Positions 28,607-38,444 are shown, counted from the first letter of the stretch. The stretch is DNA of 64,000 bases from Dokdonia sp. 4H-3-7-5 (GCF_000212355.1 NC_015496.1:1054001-1118000); one strand, 5' to 3'. Numbers and translations: made by a program. The notes: generated from the sequence alone by a model not told the origin.

Positions 28607-30142
28607 TTAGGCTGTCCAATGTCTAAAATTCACTTTCTTATTAAGGATGTCTGGTAAATCTGTGATTAACACACGTTGTTGCTCCATCGTGTCTCTGTCT
28701 CTTACAGTTACCATATTGTCTTCTAGCGTATCATGATCTACGGTAATACAAAGTGGTGTTCCTGCCGCATCTTGACGTCTATAACGACGACCTACTGCAT
28801 CTTTTTCATCGTAAGCTACGCGATAATCGTATTTCAAATCATCTATAATTTTTTGTGCCACTTCTGGTAGTCCATCTTTCTTTACTAATGGTAAAATAGC
28901 TGCTTTTACGGGCGCTAAGATTGCAGGTAGTTTTAACACCACTCTTGACGTTCCGTTTTCTAATTCTTCATCCTGAAGTGAAGCAGAGAATACTGCCAAA
29001 AACATTCTATCAAGCCCTATAGATGTTTCTACCACATAAGGCACATAACTCTCATTGAGCTCTGGATCAAAAAATTGTAATTTCTTTCCAGAATGCTCTT
29101 CATGTGCTTTAAGATCAAAGTCTGTTCTAGAGTGTATTCCTTCAAGCTCTTTAAACCCAAATGGAAAGTTGAATTCTATGTCTGTTGCTGCATTTGCATA
29201 ATGCGCAAGTTTCTCATGATCGTGAAAACGATAATTCTCTTCTCCAAGGCCTAATGATTTATGCCATTTTAAACGTGTCTCTTTCCAGTGCTCGTACCAC
29301 TTCATTTCTTCTCCTGGGCGTACAAAAAATTGCATTTCCATTTGTTCAAATTCTCGCATACGAAAGATAAACTGACGCGCAACAATCTCGTTTCTAAATG
29401 CTTTTCCTGTTTGAGCAATTCCGAAAGGAATTTTCATACGCCCTGTTTTTTGGACGTTTAAGAAATTTACAAAGATACCTTGAGCCGTTTCTGGACGTAA
29501 GTACAAATCTGTCGCTGTCTCTGCAGATGCTCCTAGTTTTGTGCCAAACATCAAATTGAACTGGCGTACATCTGTCCAGTTTTTTGATCCAGACTCTGGA
29601 CATCCTATTTCCAGTTCTTCTATAAGTGCTTTTACTGCTGGTAGATCTTCTGCATCTAGATATTGCGCAAGTCGTGCGGTTGCACTTTTTTGCTTCTCGC
29701 GATATCCCATAACTCTAGGATTTGTCGCTTCATATTGCACTCTATCAAAGCTTTCTCCAAAACGTTTTGCAGCCTTAGCAATTTCTTTCTCTGCTTTCTG
29801 ATTGAGCTTTTCTGCATAATCTTCAACGAGTACATCTGCACGGTAGCGCTTCTTTGAATCCTTATTATCAATAAGTGGATCAGAAAATGCGTCTACGTGA
29901 CCAGAAGCTTTCCATGTAGTAGGGTGCATAAATATTGCGGCATCTAGACCTACAATATTTTGGTTCATTTGCACCATACTCTTCCACCAGTACTCGCGTA
30001 TGTTTTTCTTAAGTTCAACACCGTTTTGACCGTAGTCATACACAGCACTTAGGCCATCATAAATCTCACTACTACCAAAGATGTAGCCGTATTCTTTTGC
30101 GTGAGATATTACTTTTTTAAAATGATCGTCCTGTTGAGCCAT
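28607..30142 (-). CDS. glyS: Glycine--tRNA ligase (single-chain, dimeric type)
   Basis: Class II synthetase charging tRNA-Gly, 511 aa, of the alpha2 type rather than the alpha/beta two-gene type. Motifs: GSSEIYDGLSAVYDYGQNGV near residue 19, YLRPETAQGIFVNF (motif 2 region), IPFGIAQTGKAFRNEI and the C-terminal anticodon-binding domain (LPLVKKDGLPEVAQKIIDDL). The palindrome copy at 30191 is 48 bp upstream of its ATG. Confidence 0.97.
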   Translation of the reverse strand: MAQQDDHFKKVISHAKEYGYIFGSSEIYDGLSAVYDYGQNGVELKKNIREYWWKSMVQMNQNIVGLDAAIFMHPTTWKASGHVDAFSDPLIDNKDSKKRYRADVLVEDYAEKLNQKAEKEIAKAAKRFGESFDRVQYEATNPRVMGYREKQKSATARLAQYLDAEDLPAVKALIEELEIGCPESGSKNWTDVRQFNLMFGTKLGASAETATDLYLRPETAQGIFVNFLNVQKTGRMKIPFGIAQTGKAFRNEIVARQFIFRMREFEQMEMQFFVRPGEEMKWYEHWKETRLKWHKSLGLGEENYRFHDHEKLAHYANAATDIEFNFPFGFKELEGIHSRTDFDLKAHEEHSGKKLQFFDPELNESYVPYVVETSIGLDRMFLAVFSASLQDEELENGTSRVVLKLPAILAPVKAAILPLVKKDGLPEVAQKIIDDLKYDYRVAYDEKDAVGRRYRRQDAAGTPLCITVDHDTLEDNMVTVRDRDTMEQQRVLITDLPDILNKKVNFRHWTA

Positions 30143-30190
30143 AGTTTGTAGATTAATTATGCAATCTATTAATATTGATGAGGTATAAGG

Positions 30191-30212
30191 TTACGCTTTC
30201 GCGAAAGCGTAA
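30191..30212. repeat. Palindrome copy 8 (upstream of glyS)
   Basis: Longest form: core 30195-30208 extended symmetrically to 22 bp with TTAC/GTAA ends. Confidence 0.95.
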
Positions 30213-30266
30213 AAACCTCTCAAACCAATAAAATAAAGTTATTTGTTTCTGTTTGTAACAAGCTGT

Positions 30267-30315
30267 AAAAATAGCAATCCCTCCGAAATAACGGAAATTG
30301 CGATTGCCCTATTTT
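30267..30315 (-). terminator. Terminator overlapping the stop of the coiled-coil protein gene
   Basis: On the minus strand AAAATAG-GG-CAATC pairs with GATTG-CTATTTT around a loop containing a small CCG/CGG stem, then a T-run. The arm begins inside the last codons. Confidence 0.65.
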
Positions 30316-31190
30316 AAAGAAAGTATGGTAGAGAGTAGCATGGAGCCTTCGTGGTAGACATTTATAGTGTAATCACCACCTTCCATCTGCTGCACAGGTA
30401 GAACAAGCTCGCAGATGGTATATGCGGTTTTATTAAATGCAATCGTAGTTTTTGTATTGTAGCGCACCACAGATCCGTCTTCAAACTTTTCATTACGTTC
30501 TACACCAATCATGCGACCTTGGCCATTTAATACTTGTACGTAAAAAGATTTATTCTCTGCCTCTGCAAGTTGATTGTCGTTTACGGTAAAACACACCTGT
30601 ATCATCTCAACGCGACTTGCTCTAGAAGTCATAAAAAACTTACCGCTATTGCGCTGGATCACTCCTCTTGCTGCGAGATTACTTACTGTAAGACGTGCTC
30701 CTTGTGTAAGTCTCTCTGCTAGATCTCTATTAGATTTCTGTATGCTGTCTTGAGATTTTGTCGCTAGGTCTAGCGCTTTTTGTGTTTCTTGCTGTAGTGC
30801 AACAAGACGTTTTGTTTCTAATTGTAAGCTATCATTTGCACTTATAAAAAACTCTCGCTCTCGACGCAGTCTTTGTATTTCCATTTGAAACTGCTGCATT
30901 TTTGATCTACTCAAGTCGTCGTCTCTTAGTGTTTCCTTGAGTTGTAGGAGTCTTGATTGCGCTTGTTTAAGCGCTCCTTTTAACGCATCTCTCTCTTTTA
31001 TAAGGGTGCTGTATTTTGACAACTCTTCATCCAGCTGTGCTGTAACTCTTTCTTTATCATTCACTAGCTGTGCCTCACGTTGCTGCACTTCATTTTGAAA
31101 ATTATAGGTATGAAATCCTAGGCCCGCTACAACTAAGCAGAGTAAGATTACAAGGAGTAATAAGGTGTTATTGGTACTTTTAGTACGCAT
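30309..31190 (-). CDS. Membrane-anchored coiled-coil protein, unknown function
   Basis: 293 aa from ATG 31190 (an in-frame GTG lies 6 codons upstream). One N-terminal membrane segment (about residues 9-29), a long coiled coil (about 32-175) and a C-terminal beta-rich domain (about 190-293) with SRASRVEMIQVCFTVNDN. Architecture suggests a periplasmic protein with a single anchor. I recognise it only as a conserved-looking Bacteroidota hypothetical. Transcribed alone and divergent from the ComF-like gene. Confidence 0.7.
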   Translation of the reverse strand: MRTKSTNNTLLLLVILLCLVVAGLGFHTYNFQNEVQQREAQLVNDKERVTAQLDEELSKYSTLIKERDALKGALKQAQSRLLQLKETLRDDDLSRSKMQQFQMEIQRLRREREFFISANDSLQLETKRLVALQQETQKALDLATKSQDSIQKSNRDLAERLTQGARLTVSNLAARGVIQRNSGKFFMTSRASRVEMIQVCFTVNDNQLAEAENKSFYVQVLNGQGRMIGVERNEKFEDGSVVRYNTKTTIAFNKTAYTICELVLPVQQMEGGDYTINVYHEGSMLLSTILSLK

Positions 31191-31245
31191 AGATGTTCTA
31201 TTATTCACATAAAGGGGTTAATTTAGAAAAAAAAAGTATAAGCCA

Positions 31246-31926
31246 TTGCTACAATCGCTCCGTTCTCTATTTTTTCCAGAAACCTGTAAATCTTGTGACA
31301 GCGAACTCATCGCTGCCGAAAATATGATATGTACACATTGTAGGCATACATTACCTCTCACAGATTTTCATAGGTACAACGACCCTGCAATTAAAAAAGT
31401 ATTTTATGGACGCCTCAATATAGAAAATGCAACAGCATTATTTTATTTTGAAAAGAAAGGTCCTGTGCAAGAACTCATGCATAATCTCAAATACAGAGGA
31501 CAGCATGAGATAAGCGGCTTTCTAGGAGCATGGCTAGGTGAAGATCTTAAAATTCTTGAAGAATATAGTCGTATAGATGCAGTAGTTCCAGTACCTATAC
31601 ACCCAAAGAAGAAAAGAAAAAGAGGGTACAATCAAGTGGAAGGCTTTGGTAAATCACTAGCTAAAGCATTAGATGCTCATTATGTAGATGATGTGCTTGT
31701 CAAATCAAAAAACACAAAAACGCAAGTATTTAAAGGTCGTTTTACACGTAGTGATGAAGTACTTGATGCTTTTTCAATTGTAATGAATAGCAATCTTGAA
31801 GGTAAACATATCATACTATGTGATGATATCTTAACGACTGGAGCAACTTTAGAATCATGTGCATTACAACTTCTTAAAATACCTAATATTAAATTAAGTA
31901 TTGCTGTGATGGCAATAGCACAATAG
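31246..31926 (+). CDS. ComF-family phosphoribosyltransferase-like protein
   Basis: 226 aa. N-terminal zinc-ribbon-like Cys pairs (CKSC and CTHC), the ComF middle motif PVPIHPKKKRKRGYNQVEGF, and the PRPP loop IILCDDILTTGATLESC near the C-terminus. The family includes ComFC, needed for DNA uptake in transformation. TTG start at 31246 places the typical SLFFPETC opening at the N-terminus. Separated from the next gene by 41 bp. Confidence 0.88.
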   Translation: MLQSLRSLFFPETCKSCDSELIAAENMICTHCRHTLPLTDFHRYNDPAIKKVFYGRLNIENATALFYFEKKGPVQELMHNLKYRGQHEISGFLGAWLGEDLKILEEYSRIDAVVPVPIHPKKKRKRGYNQVEGFGKSLAKALDAHYVDDVLVKSKNTKTQVFKGRFTRSDEVLDAFSIVMNSNLEGKHIILCDDILTTGATLESCALQLLKIPNIKLSIAVMAIAQ

Positions 31927-31967
31927 GTATTTCGTTTTGGTTAAAATAATTGTTTCTTTGTAGTCGC

Positions 31968-33632
31968 ATGACAGATAATCCTTGGTATCATTTTAATAGA
32001 AGACGCGTAGCTACATTTATAGTAGTTATGGTGAGTATGGCACTTACTCTCGTAAACTGTGCAAAACGCGGATCTCCTACAGGTGGACCTATGGATAGTT
32101 TGCCTCCAGTTTTTGTAAAGTCTACACCTCCTAACTTTACTACAAACTTTGAAGGAGACGAAATACGTATTTATTTTGATGAGTATGTAAAACTCAAAGA
32201 TCTTAGGAAACAACTTATTATCTCGCCTCCTATTATCAATAGAGTAATCTCTCCACAGGGGTCTGCATCAAAATACATAGAGATTAAAATCCAAGATACA
32301 CTTGCTCCTAATACGACCTATGTTTTCAATTTTGGGCTTAGCATTGTGGATAATAATGAAGGAAACCCTTTTCCTTCGTTTAAGTATGTGATGTCTACAG
32401 GAGACTATATAGATAGCCTTACTGTGTCTGGAACAATTGTAGATGCGATCTTAGACAAGCCTGATAATTTTGTAACCGTGATGCTTTATGAAGCAGATAG
32501 CACGTATACAGATTCTACTATTTACAATAAGCCTCCATTATATGTTACAAACACTTTAGATAGCCTCAACACGTTTAAACTAGACTATCTAAAACCTGGA
32601 ACGTATGCGCTTGTAGCTTTAAAAGATGAAGACGCAAATTATACTTTTCAACCTAAAAAAGATAAGGTTGCTTTTATAGAAGATTTTGTAACGGTCCCAA
32701 CTGACTCGTCTTATACACTAAAGTTATTTTCAGAAACACCCTCTTATAAAGCCTCCCGCCCTAAACATGCTGCCGAGGGTAAAATAGCTTTTGGTATTAG
32801 TGGTTATACAGATAGCATCGCTATAAACCTCTTAACGGATGTGGGAAATAATCACGAAACCACCATCACAAAAAAAGGAGAGGACACTTTATATTACTGG
32901 TACAAGCCACGAGTATCACTTGACTCGCTCGTCTTTAATGTAACTGCACCAGGTTATAGTGACACCCTGCAGGCTAGAATACGTAAGCCAAAATTAGACT
33001 CTCTAGCCTTTTCTTCAAAATATCGCAATGCTGTGTTGTTAGACAAACCGTATCGCATACTCAGCAATATTCCAATAGACACCATTAATGAGTCTTTAAT
33101 AACCGTTGTAAAAGACTCTATCGAGATTCCTTTTACATATTCTTTACAAGATAACAGGACCTCTCTAGATATTGATTTTGAGAAAGAGGAAAAAGCTAGT
33201 TATAGTATCAAAGCACTACCCAATGCGATTACAGATTTTTTTGGACAACAAAATGATACTCTTTTCTACAAAGCAAATACTAAGGAGTTCTCAGATTATG
33301 GAGATATAGAGCTCACCCTAAAAAACGCAAATAACTTTCCTTACATCATCCAGTTAATGGATAAAAGTGATGAGGTTATAGAGACGCAATATTCCCTTCA
33401 AGAAACCGTTTTTAACTTCAAACTCCTCAAACCAGGCTCGTATAAAATACGCCTAATAGAGGATGCCAATAATAACCGTCTTTTTGACTCAGGAAATTAT
33501 TTGCAGAAAAAACAACCAGAAGTAATTATCAATTTCCCTGGAGAAATTGATGTACGTCCCAGTTGGTTTGCCAAAGAAACATTTGAGCTACTTCCTAAGA
33601 AGACAAAGGTTAAGGATACTATTCAAGAGTAA
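31968..33632 (+). CDS. Ig-like (Big_5/SbsA-type) domain lipoprotein
   Basis: 554 aa from ATG 31968 (a TTG six codons upstream is less likely). Signal sequence with lipobox LVNC (near residue 27), then GSPTGGPMDSLPPVFVKSTP and an N-terminal Big_5-type domain (FEGDEIRIYFDEYVKLKDL). The rest is beta-rich with Lys/Asp/Thr-rich strands and a CARDB/carboxypeptidase-regulatory-like segment (YLKPGTYALVALKDEDANYTF). Outer-membrane lipoprotein of unknown function. Its last 14 bp overlap the end of the convergent amidase gene. Confidence 0.8.
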   Translation: MTDNPWYHFNRRRVATFIVVMVSMALTLVNCAKRGSPTGGPMDSLPPVFVKSTPPNFTTNFEGDEIRIYFDEYVKLKDLRKQLIISPPIINRVISPQGSASKYIEIKIQDTLAPNTTYVFNFGLSIVDNNEGNPFPSFKYVMSTGDYIDSLTVSGTIVDAILDKPDNFVTVMLYEADSTYTDSTIYNKPPLYVTNTLDSLNTFKLDYLKPGTYALVALKDEDANYTFQPKKDKVAFIEDFVTVPTDSSYTLKLFSETPSYKASRPKHAAEGKIAFGISGYTDSIAINLLTDVGNNHETTITKKGEDTLYYWYKPRVSLDSLVFNVTAPGYSDTLQARIRKPKLDSLAFSSKYRNAVLLDKPYRILSNIPIDTINESLITVVKDSIEIPFTYSLQDNRTSLDIDFEKEEKASYSIKALPNAITDFFGQQNDTLFYKANTKEFSDYGDIELTLKNANNFPYIIQLMDKSDEVIETQYSLQETVFNFKLLKPGSYKIRLIEDANNNRLFDSGNYLQKKQPEVIINFPGEIDVRPSWFAKETFELLPKKTKVKDTIQE

Positions 33633-34398
33633 ATCTGTCTTTGTCTTCTAGAAAAGGCAGTTTACTTCTCGTATTCTTAATATGCGTTTTAGTTAATGTC
33701 GTAGTCACTACACCTTCTTGAGTATGAGCTGTGACTATCTCTTCTCCTAAGACATTATATACAGCAGAGTGCCCTATATATTCAAGGTTATTACCGTCTA
33801 CTCCCACGCGATTTACCCCAATGCAATAAGACATGTTTTCTATAGCTCTAGCTTTAAGTAGCGTATCCCAAGCAGCTATTCTAGTTTTTGGCCAATTTGC
33901 AACGTAAATAATGAGATCATAATCAAATGTATTACGCGCATACACCGGAAAACGCAAGTCATAACAAATCTGTGGAAAAATCTTCCAGCCTTTATAATCG
34001 ATAAGTACCTGTTCATTACCTGCTTTATACTGCTCTCCCTCGCCAGCCATATTAAATGTATGGCGTTTATTATAGCTCGTTATTTCACCTTCTGGAGTGA
34101 CAAATAAAAACCGATTGTAATAGAGACCTTCTTCACTTATTATTAAACTTCCGCAGATGGCTGCTTGTGACTTTAAGGCCTGGCGCTTCATCCACTGGAC
34201 AGTATCTCCATCCATAGTTTCGGCTAGGGATTGCGGACTCATAGAAAACCCAGTGGTAAACATCTCTGGTAGTACAATAAGGTGAGTTCCTTCAGGCACC
34301 TTTGCCATCAATGTTCCTTGATGTGCTCTATTACGATTTGCGTCTTCCCAATAAAGCGAAGTTTGTATAAGACTTACTTGTAATGTTTCTGATTTCAT
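33619..34398 (-). CDS. Omega-amidase / nitrilase-superfamily amidohydrolase (YafV-like)
   Basis: 259 aa from ATG 34398. Nitrilase triad visible: Glu45 (VLPEMF), Lys111 (YNKRHTF) and Cys145 (QICYDLRFP). The FTTGFSM segment and length fit YafV/omega-amidase enzymes that hydrolyse 2-oxoglutaramate or 2-oxosuccinamate, including the product of methionine aminotransferase action with glutamine. A YbdL-like methionine aminotransferase is encoded 4.6 kb away. Confidence 0.85.
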   Translation of the reverse strand: MKSETLQVSLIQTSLYWEDANRNRAHQGTLMAKVPEGTHLIVLPEMFTTGFSMSPQSLAETMDGDTVQWMKRQALKSQAAICGSLIISEEGLYYNRFLFVTPEGEITSYNKRHTFNMAGEGEQYKAGNEQVLIDYKGWKIFPQICYDLRFPVYARNTFDYDLIIYVANWPKTRIAAWDTLLKARAIENMSYCIGVNRVGVDGNNLEYIGHSAVYNVLGEEIVTAHTQEGVVTTTLTKTHIKNTRSKLPFLEDKDRFTLE

Positions 34399-34465
34399 AG
34401 TATAAAGATACATTTATGGTAGAACTTTCCATCTGTACTATCTTTACAATGAATACGTACACGCT

Positions 34466-36376
34466 ATGCAAAACACAATTGCTCAAAGAATCTATGATTT
34501 TTTAAAACAGTTTCCACCATTTCAATTTATGGCCGAAGGTGATTTGCTGGATATTTGTAGCCAAGCTTCTGTACTTTACTTGGATAAGGATGAAGTCATT
34601 TTTAATCGTGATCAAGCTTATAATGATCGTTTTTATATCGTTCAGCAAGGGGCTATAAAACTCACTAGACCATCCAAGGATGTGATTAAGGTGGTAGACA
34701 TTTGCGATGAAGGAGACCTTTTTGGTCTTAAAGTAACCTCTACAGATACTTATAGAACGACTGCTACGGCAAAGGAAGAGACGATACTCTATACATTACC
34801 TATGGAGGAGTTTTCCGCTTTCGCGAAAGCGAACAAAGCCATTTCAAACTACCTTATCGCTAGCTTTGCATCAAACATAAAAGATCCATATACCTTACAG
34901 CAAAGTGGCTCTTTACTGAACACCTATGAGCCCGAACGTAGCGCACATTTATTAGGGTTAGAACAAGCACGATATAGCACATCTATCATCACTTGCTCTC
35001 CAGAAACTTCCATACAAGAAGCAGCAAGATTGATGCAACAACATCGTATAGGATGTTTAGTAATTACAGTCAATGCAGTTCCAGTAGGTGTTCTCACAAA
35101 TCGAGAATTGCGCAATGCTATTGCAAATAATATTATCTCTAGTGATCACGTAGTAGGTGATGCAATGATTACTCAGGTTGTCTGTGCCGTTACAAAAGTA
35201 ACCGTAGCTCAAGCGCAACTTATACTCCTCAAAAATGGAATAAGTCATCTCATAATTACCGAGGACGGTACAGCTAGCACAAAGGTAGTAGGTCTGTTAA
35301 GTAAACATGATATTGTGGTAGCTTACGGTAACAGTCCCGCCGAACTCGTAAAGGAAATAAAACGAGCAAAAAAAACCAAAATGCTACGATTTACTTGGGA
35401 AAAAGCAACACTTCTTCTTGGGCGCTACCTAGACCAAAACTTACCTATATCACATATTCTTAATATTTTTTCTGAGCTTAAAGATGCTCTCATGCAACGC
35501 ACTATGGAGCTCTCATTAAGTAAGATGGCACATAATCCTCCAGTATCATTTACATGGCTTGCATTAGGAAGTCAAGGTCGAGAGGAGCAATTACTCTATA
35601 CAGATCAAGATAACGCTCTTATTTATGAGGATGTGTCACCAGAAACTAATGAGGCGACTAAAAATTACTTTCTGCATCTAGCAAATAGGATGAATAAACG
35701 CCTTCATAAAATAGGTTATGATTACTGCCCTGCAGATATGATGGGAAGTAATCCGCTATACTGTTTATCACTTTCTGAATGGAAAGCGCAGTTTTCTACA
35801 TGGGTTAAAGATCCATCTCCAGAAAGCATGTTGCTATCGGGAATATTCTTTGACTATAGAATGGTCTATGGAACTCAGGAATTAGTAGGAGAACTTACCG
35901 CCTCTATTTATGACCAGCTATCTACATCTTCTGTCTTTTTTAGATTTATGGCAAAGGATGCACTTAAAAACCCGCCGCCGGTGAGTTTCTTTCGCAACTT
36001 TCTTGTGGAGTCAGATGGTGCACATAAAGATGAATTTGATATAAAAAACCGAGCTATGGCTCCATTAATAAGTGGCGCCAGAGTGCTTTCTCTTTACCAT
36101 AACCTACGCAACATAAATCATACCTCAGAACGTTTTGAAAAGCTTGCAGAGCTAGAACCTCAAAACAAAGAACTCTTTGAAAGCTGCGCATACGCATTTA
36201 AAGCACTTCTTAAATTTAGAGTCAAACAAGGGTTGCGCAACGATGATAGCGGCCGCTTCATTAAACTAGCAGATTTATCTAAAGAGGAACGTCTCAAACT
36301 AAAACGATGCTTTAAGCCACTGCGCGATTTACAAGAAGTGGTACGTGTACGCTTTCAAACTCAAAATTTGAGCTAG
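34466..36376 (+). CDS. cNMP-binding/CBS/DUF294 nucleotidyltransferase-like protein
   Basis: 636-aa cytosolic regulator. Domains: cyclic-nucleotide-binding-like (about 15-125), two CBS motifs (about 172-290), a DUF294 nucleotidyltransferase-like core with GSQGREE at 368-374 and Asp380/Asp382 (GlnD-like G-S-x-x-R-x-E and D-x-D), and a C-terminal DUF294 helical domain. The metal-binding residues are kept, so catalysis is possible. The next two genes abut it with no intergenic base. Palindrome copy in frame (AFAKA, residues 118-122) lies just after the cNMP domain. Confidence 0.88.
   Translation: MQNTIAQRIYDFLKQFPPFQFMAEGDLLDICSQASVLYLDKDEVIFNRDQAYNDRFYIVQQGAIKLTRPSKDVIKVVDICDEGDLFGLKVTSTDTYRTTATAKEETILYTLPMEEFSAFAKANKAISNYLIASFASNIKDPYTLQQSGSLLNTYEPERSAHLLGLEQARYSTSIITCSPETSIQEAARLMQQHRIGCLVITVNAVPVGVLTNRELRNAIANNIISSDHVVGDAMITQVVCAVTKVTVAQAQLILLKNGISHLIITEDGTASTKVVGLLSKHDIVVAYGNSPAELVKEIKRAKKTKMLRFTWEKATLLLGRYLDQNLPISHILNIFSELKDALMQRTMELSLSKMAHNPPVSFTWLALGSQGREEQLLYTDQDNALIYEDVSPETNEATKNYFLHLANRMNKRLHKIGYDYCPADMMGSNPLYCLSLSEWKAQFSTWVKDPSPESMLLSGIFFDYRMVYGTQELVGELTASIYDQLSTSSVFFRFMAKDALKNPPPVSFFRNFLVESDGAHKDEFDIKNRAMAPLISGARVLSLYHNLRNINHTSERFEKLAELEPQNKELFESCAYAFKALLKFRVKQGLRNDDSGRFIKLADLSKEERLKLKRCFKPLRDLQEVVRVRFQTQNLS
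34817..34830. repeat. Palindrome copy 9 (in CBS/DUF294 gene)
   Basis: Exact 14-bp core, read as AFAKA. Confidence 0.95.
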
Positions 36377-37075
36377 ATGGGATTATTTACTACATCACCT
36401 CAAAGAGATTATCCTTCCTTCTGGACACAGTATCTTGCTGCTTTTGCTCAGGAGAGAAGTCAGGCAGGCTTTTTAGGTAGTACTCTAGATGGAAAAAAGC
36501 TTCATACCACTCGTTTTGTAGTATTTGACACCGAAACTACGGGTTTACATTATAAAGAAGATCGTATTCTATCTATAGGAGCGGTAACCGTGATTAATAA
36601 TGAGATTTCTATAGCACAGAGCTTAGAGCTATACCTCAAACAAGATATATACAAGCCTGAAAGTGCAAAAATACACGGCATCCTCCGCAATGGAAGTTAT
36701 GAGCAAGTAAATGAACAAGAGGCCATAGAAAAGTGCTTAGAGTTTATAGGAACAGATATTCTCATAGGGCACCACATAGGTTTTGACGTTGCAGTAATTA
36801 ATTCAGCCCTCAAACGTGCTCAGCTGGGAAAATTAAAAAACAGAGTACTCGATACAGAAACGTTGTACAAAAGACTTGTGCATCCTATAAACAGACCTTT
36901 ACAAGAAAAAAGGTACACGCTAGATGAACTTGCCGAGGCTCTCAAAATCCCTTTGCACGATAGACATACCTCTGCCGGAGATGCGCTTATTACAGCCATT
37001 GCTTTCATAAAAATCGTAAAGCGATTAAACAGCGATGGGTCACTTACCGTTAAACAATTATTCAGAAAAAACTAA
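36377..37075 (+). CDS. DEDDh 3'-5' exonuclease (DNA polymerase III epsilon-like)
   Basis: 232 aa. Exo I VVFDTETTG (Asp51, Glu53), Exo II HHIGFDVAVIN, and Exo III with HDRHTSAGDALITA (His and Asp). Stand-alone proofreading-type exonuclease, not a full polymerase subunit. Its ATG follows the TAG of the CBS/DUF294 gene directly (TAGATG), implying translational coupling. CBS-DUF294/exonuclease pairs are, as I recall, common partners in Bacteroidota and Proteobacteria. Confidence 0.88.
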   Translation: MGLFTTSPQRDYPSFWTQYLAAFAQERSQAGFLGSTLDGKKLHTTRFVVFDTETTGLHYKEDRILSIGAVTVINNEISIAQSLELYLKQDIYKPESAKIHGILRNGSYEQVNEQEAIEKCLEFIGTDILIGHHIGFDVAVINSALKRAQLGKLKNRVLDTETLYKRLVHPINRPLQEKRYTLDELAEALKIPLHDRHTSAGDALITAIAFIKIVKRLNSDGSLTVKQLFRKN

Positions 37076-37738
37076 ATGATTACAAAAGACACACTTTTCG
37101 TTTTTGATATTGATGGAACACTTACAGATAGTATCCCAACATATCTCCCTGTTATAACCAAAGTTCTAGCAGATATAGGACTTCAAGATATAGACACCGA
37201 TTATGACAACTATCTACACCATACAGATCTGTATGCGCTAGAATATAATTACGAGCGTACTTTTAACAAGAAAGCTCCAGCCAACTTAAGATATGAGCTA
37301 GATCATTTATTAGGCGAAGAATTATCTAAATGTAACCCTGTGAGTGAAATCCCAGGGGCGCGTTCGTTATTATTAAAATTGCAAGAAATGCATATTCCAT
37401 TTGCTTATGGAACGGGTGCTTTTCCAAAAGCTACTGCTATAAAAATGGAGGGCTCTCAAGTTCCTTTTATTCCTGAAGTGCTTGCAACTTCGTTACATAA
37501 TATTTCTCGAGTGGGGTTTGTAAAAGAAGCAATACAGAAGTCTGAAGAATATTACAATAGAACGTCCTTTGATAATATCATTGCTGTAGGTGATGGGCTT
37601 TGGGATTTAAAAGCCGCACAAGAACTCGATATTTCGTTTTTGGGTATAGGCACAAAAAATCGTGAAGCGATGCTAGATAATGGCTGTAAGAATTGGGTAG
37701 AAGATTATAGAAAATTTGACCTAAACTCACTAAAGTAA
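37076..37738 (+). CDS. HAD-superfamily hydrolase (phosphatase-like)
   Basis: 220 aa. Motif I FVFDIDGTLTDS (Asp11, Asp13), helical cap, motif III Lys region and motif IV VGDGLWDLKAA. Likely a small-molecule phosphatase of the phosphoglycolate phosphatase-like group; substrate unknown. Its ATG follows the exonuclease TAA directly, making it the third gene of the coupled trio. Confidence 0.85.
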   Translation: MITKDTLFVFDIDGTLTDSIPTYLPVITKVLADIGLQDIDTDYDNYLHHTDLYALEYNYERTFNKKAPANLRYELDHLLGEELSKCNPVSEIPGARSLLLKLQEMHIPFAYGTGAFPKATAIKMEGSQVPFIPEVLATSLHNISRVGFVKEAIQKSEEYYNRTSFDNIIAVGDGLWDLKAAQELDISFLGIGTKNREAMLDNGCKNWVEDYRKFDLNSLK

Positions 37739-37782
37739 GATGTGAAAACTATTTATGCTTGAGACTGTTTTTGACGGGTCAC

Positions 37783-37796
37783 ATTTTCGCGAAAGC
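37783..37796. repeat. Degenerate palindrome copy (ATTTTCGCGAAAGC)
   Basis: Two mismatches in one arm; lies between the HAD and convergent ankyrin genes. Confidence 0.6.
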
Positions 37797-37814
37797 GGCA
37801 TAGCAGCAACAAAT

Positions 37815-38285
37815 CTATTTTTCCTCTAAGATTTCCATCAGGTTTGTAGATCCTTGCATTTTTGCATGATCAAAAGCGGTGTTACCTTTTTCATCTTTAT
37901 GAGACAAGTTGGCACCATTTTCAATAAGCATTTGTGCTATTTCTGACTGCGCAAAAGTAGCTGCATAAATGAGGGCTGTAGCATGATTAAGATTAACAGC
38001 ATTTACATCTGCCCCACTCTCGATAAGTAGTTTTGCAATTACTGGGTATCCTTTAAAACAAACACCCATAAGCGCAGTGTTACCAGAACTATCCTTTGCA
38101 TTAAGATCTGGCTTTTGCTTTAAAATAGCCTCGCTTATGTCCTGATTTCCGTAGTAAGTGGCAAGTAATAAAGGGGTAGAACCGCGTTGATCTTTAATAT
38201 TTACAAGTTCTGGATGAGCAGTAATAATTGCTTGCACCATCTCTAGATCTCCGTTGCGTATTGCGTCAAATAATTTGTCATTCAT
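37815..38285 (-). CDS. Ankyrin-repeat protein
   Basis: 156 aa with no signal peptide and about four ankyrin repeats: RGSTPLLLATYYGNQDISEA, SGNTALMGVCFKGYPVIAKL, NHATALIYAATFAQSEIAQM, and a final KGNTAFDHAKMQGSTN. A protein-binding scaffold, partner unknown. Small ankyrin proteins elsewhere accompany catalases, but katG here is 6 kb away, so that link is only suggestive. Confidence 0.9.
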   Translation of the reverse strand: MNDKLFDAIRNGDLEMVQAIITAHPELVNIKDQRGSTPLLLATYYGNQDISEAILKQKPDLNAKDSSGNTALMGVCFKGYPVIAKLLIESGADVNAVNLNHATALIYAATFAQSEIAQMLIENGANLSHKDEKGNTAFDHAKMQGSTNLMEILEEK

Positions 38286-38444
38286 AACTTACAGTCTATA
38301 CTTTGTGAAGCACCTTACCTACTTGCTCCGAAAACATAAAGATAAAAACAAAAATGATATACTCAGTTTTATTTAACGTCTCTTGATAGAATTGATATTT
38401 ATATGTTGCTATAGCTGTTTAATTAATTGTTAATTATAATTATC

